DNA from: Prosthecochloris sp. | GTDB taxonomy: Bacteria > Bacteroidota > Chlorobiia > Chlorobiales > Chlorobiaceae | NCBI GenBank assembly: GCA_004028745.1 | Contig: RAZP01000013.1 | Coordinates: forward strand, 1-50,095 | DNA length: 50,095 nucleotides | Direction: 5' to 3' | Shown: positions 41,453-50,095 of the stretch, piece by piece | How the letters are laid out: each line of letters begins with the position of its first letter | Numbering within the stretch: position 1 is the first letter of the stretch | Translations under genes and position numbers: made by a program | The notes under the pieces: model-generated | Told to the model about the DNA's origin: nothing | The model's input: only the letters and a program-made list of their open reading frames with translations | Database searches by the model: none

Positions 41453-42685
41453 ATGCAGAGGAAAGGATTGGGTGAGTTGGGTGTTTCATGGTCGTTCAGA
41501 GAAGGGGCTGTCTTTTCTATAGCGCTTGTTGCCGCTGGTTTTATGATTGAGGCCGCGCTCGGAGCAAAGGGTGTCGATCTTCCTTCATGGCCACGGAATA
41601 TCATACTGCTTCTTTCGTTTTCAGCATATATCGTCGTTGTCGCGTTAGTCCTGAGGGAAAATTCTCTTGTCAAATGGCTTGGAGGGATTCCTTTGGGGCT
41701 TTGCCTGATTATTGCAATGGCGGTGTTGTCGCTGTTCGGCGGTGTGCTGCCGCAGGAAGCAGGAGCCGGGCCTTTGTTGGCACAGTCGCTGAGACTTAAC
41801 AATGTTTTTTCAAGCTGGCCGTTCGCCCTGACGGTGTTGTTTTTCCTTTTCAACCTTGGGTTGTCCCTTGTCTGGAAAGCCGTTCCTTTCAAGGGTTCAA
41901 ATCTTCAGTTTGTTCTGTTTCATGCAGGGTTCTGGATAGCACTTGCCTGCGGTCTTGTCGGGTCAGCCGATCTCCAGCGGGTTATTATTAAGCTTGAAGA
42001 AGGCAAATGGACTGATCGCGCTCACAATTTCTCGTCAAAAACCACGATCACCCTTCCTTTTTCCCTCTATCTGAACGATTTCGAGATGGAGGAGTATGAG
42101 CCGAGGCTTGCAATCTATGATACCAAAAAAGGCCGGGTTGAAGTTTACCAATCAGGCAGGGCAAATCAGGTTGCTGAAGGTATGGTGGTGTCATGGCAAG
42201 GAATAGAGGTAAAGGTTGAAAAGTTTCTTCCTTTTGCTACCATTGATGATGGTACAGGAATGCCGGTTCCCGCCGATGCTGGCCAAGGGTTTCCTTATGC
42301 ATTTCTTTCCGGAGAATATGGTGGAAAACCTTTTTCCGGTTGGGTAAGTACAGGCAGCCCTTTTGAAAAACCGGCTTTTGTCGAGATGGGCAGCCGTTTG
42401 CTGTTTATTGTTGCAGGGGCTCCAAAAAAGTTTCGTTCTGAGGTAACCATCAGGAGCGGAGAAGAAGGCGATAATCGGAGTGTGGCTCTTGAAGTGAACA
42501 AGCCGGTCACAGTCAAGGGATGGAAGCTGTATCAGGCCAGCTATGATGATAAAGCCGGAAGGTGGTCGGAGCTCAGCTATGTGGAAGGGGTGAGAGACCC
42601 TTGGTTGCCGGTGGTTTATCTGGGCTTTTTCATGATCCTTGCAGGTAATACGCTGTTTTTCTGGAAAGGGATCAGGAAAAAGTAG
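41453..42685 (+). CDS. ccsB: Cytochrome c biogenesis protein CcsB/ResB-like
   Basis: 410 residues. Four hydrophobic segments (FSIALVAAGFMIEAALG, IILLLSFSAYIVVVALVL, LIIAMAVLSLFGG, FALTVLFFLFNLGLSLV), then FHAGFWIALACGLVGSADLQ, a large extracytoplasmic domain (~175-375) with KLYQASYDDKAGRWSELSYV, and a last helix (WLPVVYLGFFMILAGNTLFF). This matches ResB/CcsB-type proteins that, with CcsA, move heme and attach it to apocytochromes c (System II). Shorter than many ResB proteins but complete. Confidence 0.82.
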   Translation: MQRKGLGELGVSWSFREGAVFSIALVAAGFMIEAALGAKGVDLPSWPRNIILLLSFSAYIVVVALVLRENSLVKWLGGIPLGLCLIIAMAVLSLFGGVLPQEAGAGPLLAQSLRLNNVFSSWPFALTVLFFLFNLGLSLVWKAVPFKGSNLQFVLFHAGFWIALACGLVGSADLQRVIIKLEEGKWTDRAHNFSSKTTITLPFSLYLNDFEMEEYEPRLAIYDTKKGRVEVYQSGRANQVAEGMVVSWQGIEVKVEKFLPFATIDDGTGMPVPADAGQGFPYAFLSGEYGGKPFSGWVSTGSPFEKPAFVEMGSRLLFIVAGAPKKFRSEVTIRSGEEGDNRSVALEVNKPVTVKGWKLYQASYDDKAGRWSELSYVEGVRDPWLPVVYLGFFMILAGNTLFFWKGIRKK

Positions 42686-42799
42686 CTTTGAGGAAGGTAG
42701 CCAGGAGCAAGAATTAAGGACGGGACAAGAAAAGGTTAGCCGTCAAGCCGTTTTAACTTTTTACTTTTGGGTTTTGACTTTGAATTTACAACATAAGCT

Positions 42800-43597
42800 A
42801 TGACCTGGGTTGAGTTTCCATATGTGGCGGGTAGTGCAATGGTATGCTGGGGCATTGGAAGCCTGTTAAGCGTTTTCTCTGCCAAAGAGCGTGTGTTGAA
42901 AGTTCTTGGTACAGCGTTCCTGATGGCGGGAACCGCCATCATGGTTTTTTTCCTGGTTGTTTTCTGGATGGAACTCGATCGTCCCCCGCTCAGAACGCTT
43001 GGTGAAACACGTCTCTGGTATGCAACCCTCATTCCCGTTGTCGGCTTTCTCGTGGAGTATCGCTGGAAAGTCAGCTGGCTCAAGTATTATTGTGTGGTGC
43101 TGGCCTCTTTTTTTCTTGGGATCAACCTTATTTTTACCGATGTTTATGACAAAACCCTCATGCCCGCGCTGCAGAGCGTCTGGTTTATTCCTCATGTTGT
43201 TGTGTACCTTGTCGGTTACGTGCTGCTTGCCGCCTCTTCAGCCGCAGCATGGCACAATCTCTACCGGAACATGCGTTCGGCAGACAACGGCGGCCAAGCA
43301 GTGAGTCACTATCTTGCTCTCCTTGGATTTGTGTTTCTGACATTCGGACTTGTATTTGGAGCTTTCTGGGCAAAAGAGGCCTGGGGGCATTACTGGACAT
43401 GGGATCCTAAAGAGACATGGGCTCTGATTGCCTGGCTTGTCTACCTCGGCTACATGCATGCGAATTCTGCAAAGATAGACAAGAGCAAGCTGCAGTGGTA
43501 TCTCGCTCTGGCATTTCTGGTGCTTCTGGTCAGCTGGTTTGGGGTTAATTACTTGCCATCCGCCCAGTACAGTGTTCATTCCTATCCAACAGGGTGA
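42800..43597 (+). CDS. ccsA: Cytochrome c biogenesis protein CcsA/ResC
   Basis: 265 residues, about eight transmembrane helices. The heme-handling WWD-type motif WGHYWTWDPKETWALIAWLV (about 197-216) is diagnostic. His residues near FIPHVVVYLVGYV and the late YLPSAQYSVHSY match the axial heme-ligand positions of CcsA. Together with ccsB it forms the System II heme export and ligation machinery. The 114-base gap after ccsB contains no gene. Confidence 0.93.
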   Translation: MTWVEFPYVAGSAMVCWGIGSLLSVFSAKERVLKVLGTAFLMAGTAIMVFFLVVFWMELDRPPLRTLGETRLWYATLIPVVGFLVEYRWKVSWLKYYCVVLASFFLGINLIFTDVYDKTLMPALQSVWFIPHVVVYLVGYVLLAASSAAAWHNLYRNMRSADNGGQAVSHYLALLGFVFLTFGLVFGAFWAKEAWGHYWTWDPKETWALIAWLVYLGYMHANSAKIDKSKLQWYLALAFLVLLVSWFGVNYLPSAQYSVHSYPTG

Positions 43598-43709
43598 CAT
43601 AACAGCGTTGTTGATTTGTTTATCTGCTGAGTTGTTGAGCCGCCAGGAGAAAACGGGATGCGTCAGGTTGTGAACATAAAGGACTAAGGAATATTTACTA
43701 TTGAATAAT

Positions 43710-43826
43710 GGGCACCTCTATTAATTGTCGTGAGCGACCTGAAGACAAGGCGGACGGAACGTAGGGACCCTTTACTATCCGCCCAACGAAGTATTCGGGT
43801 CGCGCAACAAATTAATAGAGGTGCCC
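43710..43826 (+). repeat. Inverted-end intergenic element (copy 9)
   Basis: GGGCACCTCTATTAATTGTC left and CAAATTAATAGAGGTGCCC right, a 17-base perfect inverted end. The interior has gtgagcgacctgaagacaag, gcggacggaacgtaggg and atccgcccaacgaagtattc. It lies between ccsA and the DsbD-type gene and is the best reference copy. Confidence 0.92.
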
Positions 43827-43931
43827 TAATGTCAAACGCGTTCGGTATTAGTCAAAAGTAATTACTTATTTACAAGGGGTGGTTCATGGTTTGTGTTCTA
43901 TCCGAACGTACGATTGATAAAGACGTTACCT

Positions 43932-46061
43932 ATGATAAAGCACCGGACGACATTGTTATTCATGAGCTTTCTGCTCTTTTTTTTGGCAGCGTTTTCCTCA
44001 GCACGTGCATCGCTTTTTGGAGATCAGACGCACGTCTCAGCAGATCTGTTTGTTGTAGATAACTCGCCGGAGGACGGGCTTCTTGCCGCTGTTTATATGA
44101 AGATTGAGCCGGGCTGGCATGTATACTGGCAGAACCCGGGCGAAGCAGGGATGCCGGTGGAGATACGTTGGCAATTACCTGAGGGTTTCCGTTCGCTTCC
44201 TTTGGAGTATCCGGTGCCGGAGCGTTTCGAGTCGGACGGGATTACGGGGTATGGTTACAAGCAGGAAGTTGTTCTTTTTTCCAGGATTGTGCCTGAAGAA
44301 CATCGGAATGACCTTTCTTTTCCTGATGATGGGTTTCCTCTGAAAGCTGAATTAACATGGTTATCCTGCAAGGGAGTTTGCATTCCCGGATCCGCTTCGC
44401 TGAGTCTGGAATCGCATAAGGCTAAGCCTGACAGGAAAGTTCTGGCTGAGAAATTTTGGAAAAAGATGCCCCGCTCCCTTGAAGGAAGAGAGTCTCTCGT
44501 TCTTGAACGAATTGCTCTTGTGCAAGATAATGATGTTGGTTACCTCGATATTTCTTTTTCAGGATCTGAAGCAGCGGGATTAAAAGATTTTTATCCTCTT
44601 CAGCCTGAAAAAGGTCTCGATCTCAAAGGAATTACAGTCAGTGGAAGGTCGGTACAAATTCCTCTTGCTGGTGATACGGAGCCGGAAAAACTCAAGGGTG
44701 TGATCGTGACCAACAGCGGGTCATATGTTGTCGACGGAGATGTTGTCCTCACGGAGGCAGCGGTGAGTGCTCCTTTGGTTTCCGGGTCACTTCCATTGAT
44801 GCTCGGGCTGGCTTTTTTTGGTGGAGTCCTGCTCAACATCATGCCGTGTGTGCTTCCAGTCCTGGGGTTGAAGGTGCTCAGTCTTATCGGCCCGGACTCG
44901 TCAGCGACGGCTCAGGACAGGAATACCGGACGTTATCTGAGCTTACTCTTTGCGGCAGGTGTCATGTTTTCTTTCTGGGTATTCGCTGTCTTTGTCTGGG
45001 TGCTGCAGGGGACGGGGGAGCAGGTCGGGTGGGGATTCCAGTTTCAATCGCCGGCATTTGTGATGTTCATCGCTATGGTCGTCTTCGCTTTCAGCCTGAA
45101 CCTTTTCGGTCTCTTTGAGTTCGGGACTCCGGTTGTATCCGGTAAGGTCGGTGAAGTCGCCATGCACCATGACAGTCTCGGGGCTTTTGTCAGCGGTGTA
45201 CTGGCAACAACTCTGGCAACCCCCTGTACAGCGCCTTTTCTGGGGACGGCCCTGGGATTTGCTTTCGCTCAGCCTTCCTGGGTTGTGTTTCTTTTCTTTA
45301 CGGTTATTGCTATCGGCATGGCTGCCCCTTATGTGGTTCTTGCGTGGCATCCTGCATGGCTTAGATTTCTTCCGAAGCCCGGCCATTGGATGTATATTTT
45401 CAAGCAATTGATGGGGTTCGTTCTTGTTGCGGTGGTTGTGTGGCTGGCCTCGATACTGAACAGGCAGTCAGGCGGAGATGGTATTCTTAAACTTCTTACT
45501 TTGCTGCTCGTCGTGGCTTTTGTTTTCTGGTTTCTCGGAAACTGGGCCGGGCACGGCGCTTCTTTTAAAAGACAGCTCGTTGCATGGGGGATCGGGCTTG
45601 TGATCCTCGGCGGGTCATATTTTCTTCTCATACCGGATACAGAAACTGCAAGAAGGGGCAACCTTGCAGATGACAGCGCTGGTGTTTCCGGCACCGTCGA
45701 TGAAAATGGTGTTCTGTGGCATGAGTTTTCTCCGGTCCTTCTTGATTCGCTGCTGGAAGAGAAAAAGACGGTTTTTCTTCAATTCACGGCTGATTGGTGT
45801 ATTACCTGCAAGGTTCTTGAAGCGAGTGTATTGCGCAATGAAGCAATAGGGGGGACATTGCGGCACCGTGATGTTGCTGCCGTGAAAGCGGACTGGACGA
45901 CCCGTGACGATGCTGTCACGACAATGCTACAGCAGTTCAAGAGGTCGGGTGTTCCTCTTTTTGTTATTATTCCCCGCGGAGACCTGGATCGTGCGGTTGT
46001 CCTCCCGGAAGTCGTGACTGTCGATATGCTCCTTTCGGCACTTGAGCAGGCGCGCGGTTGA
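43932..46061 (+). CDS. Thiol:disulfide interchange protein, DsbD family
   Basis: 709 residues from the ATG at 43932, which gives a good signal peptide (FMSFLLFFLAAFSSARAS); a GTG at 43893 would add 13 residues. The periplasmic N-terminal domain carries a Cys pair in LSCKGVCIPG. The membrane domain (~280-570) has PCVLPVLGLKVLSL and ATPCTAPFLGTALG, the transmembrane Cys pair. The C-terminal thioredoxin domain has DWCITCKVLE (CxxC). It passes electrons from cytoplasmic thioredoxin to the periplasm, keeping apocytochrome CxxCH thiols reduced, consistent with the ccsB-ccsA neighbours. Confidence 0.92.
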   Translation: MIKHRTTLLFMSFLLFFLAAFSSARASLFGDQTHVSADLFVVDNSPEDGLLAAVYMKIEPGWHVYWQNPGEAGMPVEIRWQLPEGFRSLPLEYPVPERFESDGITGYGYKQEVVLFSRIVPEEHRNDLSFPDDGFPLKAELTWLSCKGVCIPGSASLSLESHKAKPDRKVLAEKFWKKMPRSLEGRESLVLERIALVQDNDVGYLDISFSGSEAAGLKDFYPLQPEKGLDLKGITVSGRSVQIPLAGDTEPEKLKGVIVTNSGSYVVDGDVVLTEAAVSAPLVSGSLPLMLGLAFFGGVLLNIMPCVLPVLGLKVLSLIGPDSSATAQDRNTGRYLSLLFAAGVMFSFWVFAVFVWVLQGTGEQVGWGFQFQSPAFVMFIAMVVFAFSLNLFGLFEFGTPVVSGKVGEVAMHHDSLGAFVSGVLATTLATPCTAPFLGTALGFAFAQPSWVVFLFFTVIAIGMAAPYVVLAWHPAWLRFLPKPGHWMYIFKQLMGFVLVAVVVWLASILNRQSGGDGILKLLTLLLVVAFVFWFLGNWAGHGASFKRQLVAWGIGLVILGGSYFLLIPDTETARRGNLADDSAGVSGTVDENGVLWHEFSPVLLDSLLEEKKTVFLQFTADWCITCKVLEASVLRNEAIGGTLRHRDVAAVKADWTTRDDAVTTMLQQFKRSGVPLFVIIPRGDLDRAVVLPEVVTVDMLLSALEQARG

Positions 46062-46079
46062 GAAGCTCTGGCCGGGAGA

Positions 46080-47771
46080 TCAGAGTTCCATGATGATATG
46101 GGATTCGGTGGCGTGCGCCCGCAACATCATCACAAGATCGTCAAGGATTTTCCACCCGTATTTGTTCAAGTAGTAGAAAATGTTGACAACCCTCTCCTGA
46201 GGGATATCTTCAGGAAAAAGACCTGTGGCAGCTTTTTCCAGCTGTACCAAAAGCTCTTCATGCTTTCTCCTGCTTGCGCGATGTGTTTTCTGACGTATTC
46301 CTGCAAGGACTTTTTCGACCTGTCGTACAGAAGCCGCGAGAACCTGTTCAAGACTCGGATCAAGCTTTACAAGGGCAGGTGAAAGAGCCTCGATCTCTTC
46401 ATGTATGTTTTTTTCTGTTCTGTCGAAAAGGGTGTCGAAATCATGGTTTTCAGCGCCGGAAATAGCATTTTTCTGCAGAACACGGAGATTATGAAACGCT
46501 GTGTGGTATATCTGCTTTCTTGACAGGTTAGGCCTTCCTGTTTTTTGCAATACCTTGTCCATGATCCGGCTGATGACAGGCTCGATAAGGGTGAAGCTGC
46601 CTCTCGGGATGATAAAGGGCATACTCAATCCGAAATGCTCATAAGCTTTGCGATATTGAGCGAAATAGCTTATTTCGCCAGGTCCTGCAACATATGCGAA
46701 AACCGGCAGAACATGGTCCTGCACCACCGGTCTGAGGATGACATTCGGACTGAACTGTTCAGGATGATCATCGCAGATTTCCAGCATCTGGTGTCTTGAG
46801 TAACGGTATTTCTCAGGGACGATAGTGAACGAGTCGGCTGTCGACTGCTCAATTTTCATTCGCTGGTCATGATGGTTCAGGTAGAAAAGATTGACTGCAC
46901 GTGGTTTGGCCTGGGCCTGGTAACCCATACGCTCCAGAAATGAACTTTGTTCAATCACAGCGTGTGAGGTATGGGGACAAGTTGCAAGTTCACGGTAGAA
47001 AATGTCTTTAGCCAGCTTCTTGAATCCAGGGTCACTTGCCGAAAGAAATATCAGTGGGTAATCCTTGAAAAGAAACGCCATGGTTTTGCCGAAAGCAAGC
47101 TCAAGAGAACTGTCCGGGGTATAGAACTCGCGTAAAATTGCAACGATTTCTTCTTTGTGTTCACTCTCCTGGAGCAGAGAGGCGAAGGTGGAGATGGTTT
47201 CGATTATAGCGGGACCCATGGCTGTGCGGCTCAGCATCTGATCGGGGAGCCTTTTCCAGGGGTCGAGCGTGACGTGTGTCAGCCGCCCGGAGTCAAAAAG
47301 CGATGTCTTTGCCGATTCGTTGAAATCATGGTCTTCGCCTTCAATCCAGAACAGAGGGATGAAGTCGTATTCCGGAAACATTTCTTTCTGCCGTTCAGCA
47401 AGCATAACAGCCGTAAGGGCCTTATAGATGGAATAGAGTGGACCTGTGAACAGTCCGGGCTGCTGGCCGGTAACCACAAGCATGCATCGTGAAGAGTCAA
47501 GCTTGTCAATCGACGCAATATGTTCTTTGGCTGTGCCGAACTGTCTGTTCTGGCGGACAAGGAGTTCGACAAGCTCACTGCGCTTGAACTTTCGGGACAA
47601 AAGCGTGTTGAGATGCTTGTAGTAATCCGCTTCTTTCAGGTAATCGAGGTGGAAAAACGTGTTTGCCAGCTTTTCATGCAATTCACCCTCATGGGAATAA
47701 TCACTGAAAAGTTTTGGAAACCCTTTTTTTGGGGCCTGTATGTCTCTATAGTCAATAAGGAAAGTGTTCAC
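46080..47771 (-). CDS. bshC: Bacillithiol biosynthesis cysteine-adding enzyme
   Basis: 563 residues, typical for BshC. Motifs seen: VVTGQQPGLFTGPLYSIYKA near the N-terminus, FIPLFWIEGEDHDFNESAKT, FAYVAGPGEISYFAQYRKAY and the coiled-coil C-terminal region (~440-540). It ligates cysteine to glucosaminyl-malate to form bacillithiol; green sulfur bacteria are known to use N-methyl-bacillithiol. bshA and bshB are not in the window. Its start lies three bases after the surE stop, so surE-bshC form an operon. Confidence 0.94.
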   Translation of the reverse strand: MNTFLIDYRDIQAPKKGFPKLFSDYSHEGELHEKLANTFFHLDYLKEADYYKHLNTLLSRKFKRSELVELLVRQNRQFGTAKEHIASIDKLDSSRCMLVVTGQQPGLFTGPLYSIYKALTAVMLAERQKEMFPEYDFIPLFWIEGEDHDFNESAKTSLFDSGRLTHVTLDPWKRLPDQMLSRTAMGPAIIETISTFASLLQESEHKEEIVAILREFYTPDSSLELAFGKTMAFLFKDYPLIFLSASDPGFKKLAKDIFYRELATCPHTSHAVIEQSSFLERMGYQAQAKPRAVNLFYLNHHDQRMKIEQSTADSFTIVPEKYRYSRHQMLEICDDHPEQFSPNVILRPVVQDHVLPVFAYVAGPGEISYFAQYRKAYEHFGLSMPFIIPRGSFTLIEPVISRIMDKVLQKTGRPNLSRKQIYHTAFHNLRVLQKNAISGAENHDFDTLFDRTEKNIHEEIEALSPALVKLDPSLEQVLAASVRQVEKVLAGIRQKTHRASRRKHEELLVQLEKAATGLFPEDIPQERVVNIFYYLNKYGWKILDDLVMMLRAHATESHIIMEL

Positions 47772-47774
47772 GGC

Positions 47775-48551
47775 CTACTTTTTTAGTTTCCACCGTCTGA
47801 TGTTTTTCAGTGCACTGTGATTTGTCATGTCAATGGAGACCGGCGTTATGGCAATATAGTTCTGCCTGACTGCATATTCGTCATACAGAATATCATCATC
47901 CATAAGCTGAAGCTCTCCGCTCAACCAGTAGTAAGGGTTGCCATACATGTCATCACGTTCAATGGTGTTTTCAGCCCAGCGGGATTTCCCCTGGGCGGTT
48001 ACCGCGACACCCCGGATTTCCGATTCAGGTATGTTCGGTATGTTCACCGAAAGAACAGTGTCTGACGGAAGTCCTTGGCGGAGCACCTTTCGAACCAGCT
48101 TTCGGGCGAACTTGCCTGCGTAAGTAAAATCGGCGTTTTCATATGTTGTAAGTGAAAACGCAACTGAGGGTATGTGCTGTATTACCCCCTCAAGTGCGGC
48201 GCCTACGGTGCCGGAATAGAGGGTGTTTGTTGCGGTATTGCTCCCGTAATTAATGCCGCTGACAATGATATCGGGCCTCACGGGGAGTATGTGGCTCAGT
48301 GCTACTTTTATGCAGTCCACAGGTGTACCGGAGACGGTGAATCCGAAAAAGCGGTTATTTTTAGCGTACTCTCTAATTCGAAGAGGTATGCCAAGTGTCA
48401 TCGCGTGCCCCATGCCGCTGCGTGGCTCGGAGGGAGCAACGACTGTAATGTTTCCGATTTTTTTCATCGAAGCGGCAAGAACATGCAGTCCTTCTCCGTC
48501 AATGCCGTCGTCGTTGCATACCAGTATGTGAGGTTTCAAGTCGGGAGTCAC
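47775..48551 (-). CDS. surE: 5'/3'-nucleotidase SurE
   Basis: 258 residues. HILVCNDDGIDGEGLHVLAA has the metal-binding Asp pair (NDDG), VVAPSEPRSGMGHAMTLG the conserved Ser, and SGINYGSNTATNTLYSGTVG the other active-site motif. SurE dephosphorylates nucleoside monophosphates and is linked to stationary-phase survival in other bacteria. The length is normal. It is transcribed with bshC, three bases downstream. Confidence 0.96.
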   Translation of the reverse strand: MTPDLKPHILVCNDDGIDGEGLHVLAASMKKIGNITVVAPSEPRSGMGHAMTLGIPLRIREYAKNNRFFGFTVSGTPVDCIKVALSHILPVRPDIIVSGINYGSNTATNTLYSGTVGAALEGVIQHIPSVAFSLTTYENADFTYAGKFARKLVRKVLRQGLPSDTVLSVNIPNIPESEIRGVAVTAQGKSRWAENTIERDDMYGNPYYWLSGELQLMDDDILYDEYAVRQNYIAITPVSIDMTNHSALKNIRRWKLKK

Positions 48552-48627
48552 GTTTTTGGTCGTATGGCTTTGAAAGTGCTTGCAGGCTTCAGTGGCCGAT
48601 TAAGATACAAAAAACCGCAAGCAAAAA

Positions 48628-48725
48628 GGGCACCTTTATTGATTGTCGTGAGCCCCTATTCCATCGGGATACAAGACGGACTTAACGAGGTAATCATGGC
48701 GTGCAACAAATAAATGGAGGTGTCC
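48628..48725 (+). repeat. Inverted-end intergenic element, 98-base form (copy 10)
   Basis: GGGCACCTTTATTGATTGTC left, CAAATAAATGGAGGTGTCC right, with cctattccatcggg (a decayed form of the cccgattccatcggg palindrome) and an interior deletion. It lies upstream of surE. Confidence 0.8.
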
Positions 48726-49031
48726 TGTAATGACAAGCGACAAGGCAAAAGTCAAAAAGCAAAAGGAAAAAGCTACAATGGCTTGATGGAGGAACAGCTT
48801 GATATCCCGGCGTCAGGAAGCCGTTACCTGGCACCTCAGCACACTCACAATGCATAATCGGGCGCGCACGGGGTCTGCCCCTACGACACTCGGCACTCAA
48901 AACTCAGCACTCAGCACTACTTTTCTCGATTACGATTACCGCTGTGCTGATTACGAGTACGATCATAACATAACTCGTAGCACCTAACACAATTTTACAC
49001 TCGGCGCCCAACAGTTCTAACAATTGAACTG
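48726..49031. other. Intergenic region with short repeats; no gene seen
   Basis: It contains cggggtctgcccctac (a half of the taggggcagacccc palindrome) and an inverted copy of the GTACTCGTAATC repeat family (TCGATTACGATTACCGCTG at about 48926). Open frames are short and without domain similarity. Confidence 0.5.
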
Positions 49032-50095
49032 TTAAAACTCATGGCCGAGACTGAAATACAATACCGTCTCGGAGAATCGGAGACCTGACTGGTCTTTTTG
49101 ATTGCCGTCGTCGTTGATGGTAAATGCTTTTCCGGCAGTAAAACTCGCGGGGCCCAGAGGTGTTTGCCAGTTCAGGCCCGCTCCAAAGCCGTGGATAATA
49201 TCTCCTGGTGATATGTCCGCCCTGTTCTGCCAGATATTTCCGGCGTTGTAGTAGAGCAGAAAAGATGAGGGGAATATAAGGTCAAAAGATGGGCTGTACC
49301 GGAAGTTTGCTCCCAGTGCGGCGACATTCCTGCCAATAAGGTCGTTTTCTTTCAAACCGATGAACCTCCGGCTGTACGGGCTGCCGGCTCCTCCCAGGAA
49401 AAACATTTCCGAAAATGGCAGGCCCTGACTGCTGAGGCCGAGAGCGAGACTGAGCTGGCCGGAAGCCTGTGTACTGAATGATATGTTTTCCTCATGTTCA
49501 AGGTGGAACTGCCAGAAAGTTTCGTCATTAAAGAATTCCGGAGTAAATGAGTAGCGCAGGTTGGTATACCGTCCTTCGGTCGGCAGGAAGGAGTTGTCTC
49601 TTGTGTCGAGAGCAAACTGTAGTGCAGCTGTTGCTATATCGCTGTCTTCAGTCTCAAAATCCCCGGCTCCTTTGTTGTAGGTCTGACTGTTCTTCAGGGT
49701 CATATCCAGCAGAAGCCGGCTGTTTTTGCCTATTCTCGTGCCGAAAGAGGAAGTGATGCCGTATTGCTGTATGCCAAGGTTTCTGGTTTCTTCAGACCCG
49801 GAGAAAAAAAACTGCTTCGAGAATTCAGGTTCGCGTATATCCAGGTCGCGCTGGTCATAAAACAGTTTTGTCGTAAAGGTCAAGCTCGTACTGCCGATAC
49901 GCGGCATGTTGAATTCAAGGTTGACGCGATTGTTTTTTTCTCCGATTTTTGTCCATCCGCCAATAGAATTCGCTGTTCCGTTAAGATTCTCGTTTCTGAA
50001 ATCAAGCAAAGCCTGCGCATTATATGTTTCATCGTAATGTACTCCAAGTCGCAGCACGGTTGAAGGTTTTTCATTGAGTCTTACCCTGAGGGTGC
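49032..50095 (-). CDS. Outer-membrane beta-barrel protein, Omp85/BamA-type (C-terminal part)
   Basis: At least 354 residues. The frame remains open through the window edge (TLRVRLNEKPSTVLRLGVHY), so the 5' end lies outside. Alternating amphipathic strands, DTRDNSFLPTEGRYTNLRYS and GGAGSPYSRRFIGLKENDLI (the conserved RGF/RRF-type barrel loop), and the C-terminal LYFSLGHEF ending in Phe are characteristic of surface-antigen/Omp85 barrels. It could be the barrel of BamA, a TamA-like protein or a patatin-Omp85 fusion; the missing N-terminus would decide. Confidence 0.85.
   Translation of the reverse strand, partial: TLRVRLNEKPSTVLRLGVHYDETYNAQALLDFRNENLNGTANSIGGWTKIGEKNNRVNLEFNMPRIGSTSLTFTTKLFYDQRDLDIREPEFSKQFFFSGSEETRNLGIQQYGITSSFGTRIGKNSRLLLDMTLKNSQTYNKGAGDFETEDSDIATAALQFALDTRDNSFLPTEGRYTNLRYSFTPEFFNDETFWQFHLEHEENISFSTQASGQLSLALGLSSQGLPFSEMFFLGGAGSPYSRRFIGLKENDLIGRNVAALGANFRYSPSFDLIFPSSFLLYYNAGNIWQNRADISPGDIIHGFGAGLNWQTPLGPASFTAGKAFTINDDGNQKDQSGLRFSETVLYFSLGHEF

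Overview
The window is chromosomal DNA from a green sulfur bacterium (Chlorobiales; Chlorobium/Prosthecochloris-like, genus not resolvable by eye). The main evidence is a clear bchY (chlorophyllide a reductase subunit Y). It is supported by bshC (bacillithiol-type thiol synthesis), System II cytochrome c maturation genes (ccsB, ccsA, a DsbD-type reductase) and housekeeping proteins typical of the Chlorobi/Bacteroidetes branch. No rRNA or CRISPR array was seen. One tRNA (Asp, GTC) is present.

Layout. 0-19.2 kb is core: a copper chaperone/P1B-ATPase pair, a NYN-domain RNase-like protein, tRNA-Asp, a sodium:amino acid symporter, citrate synthase, gatC, a DUF167 gene, dtd, kdsB, xseA (convergent and overlapping kdsB), a tandem HU-like protein, bchY (convergent with frr), rpmE, recG, rsgA and an aldehyde dehydrogenase. 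19.2-30.6 kb is an accessory island, visibly AT-rich from about 22.5 kb. It opens with a frameshifted tyrosine recombinase and carries an IS3-family remnant, a P4-type integrase remnant, and broken genes (a small periplasmic acidic-repeat protein and a UmuD/LexA-type peptidase tail). Among these sit apparently intact genes of defence-like type: a zinc-ribbon/nucleoside-deoxyribosyltransferase-like protein, a SIR2-like protein, a Panacea-domain antitoxin with its partner, a two-gene membrane module of unknown function and several small membrane or lipoproteins.

30.6-36.0 kb is the most unusual part: four consecutive minus-strand paralogues of about 410 residues. Each has an uncharacterised N-terminal domain, a coiled coil and a LuxR-type helix-turn-helix. 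36.3-50.1 kb returns to core: a low-molecular-weight phosphatase coupled to a lipid-kinase-like gene, a left-handed beta-helix sugar-nucleotidyltransferase-like protein, trpG/pabA, a LOG-family gene, a COG2522-like regulator just ahead of ccsB-ccsA-dsbD, surE-bshC, and the 3' part of an Omp85/BamA-type outer-membrane barrel running off the window.

Ten copies or fragments of a short element with matching inverted ends (GGGCACCTCTATTAATT type) lie between genes, and other short intergenic repeats are shared among 2.6-4.5 kb, 26.4 kb and 48.9 kb. All function calls rest on motif recognition by eye. No database search was run.
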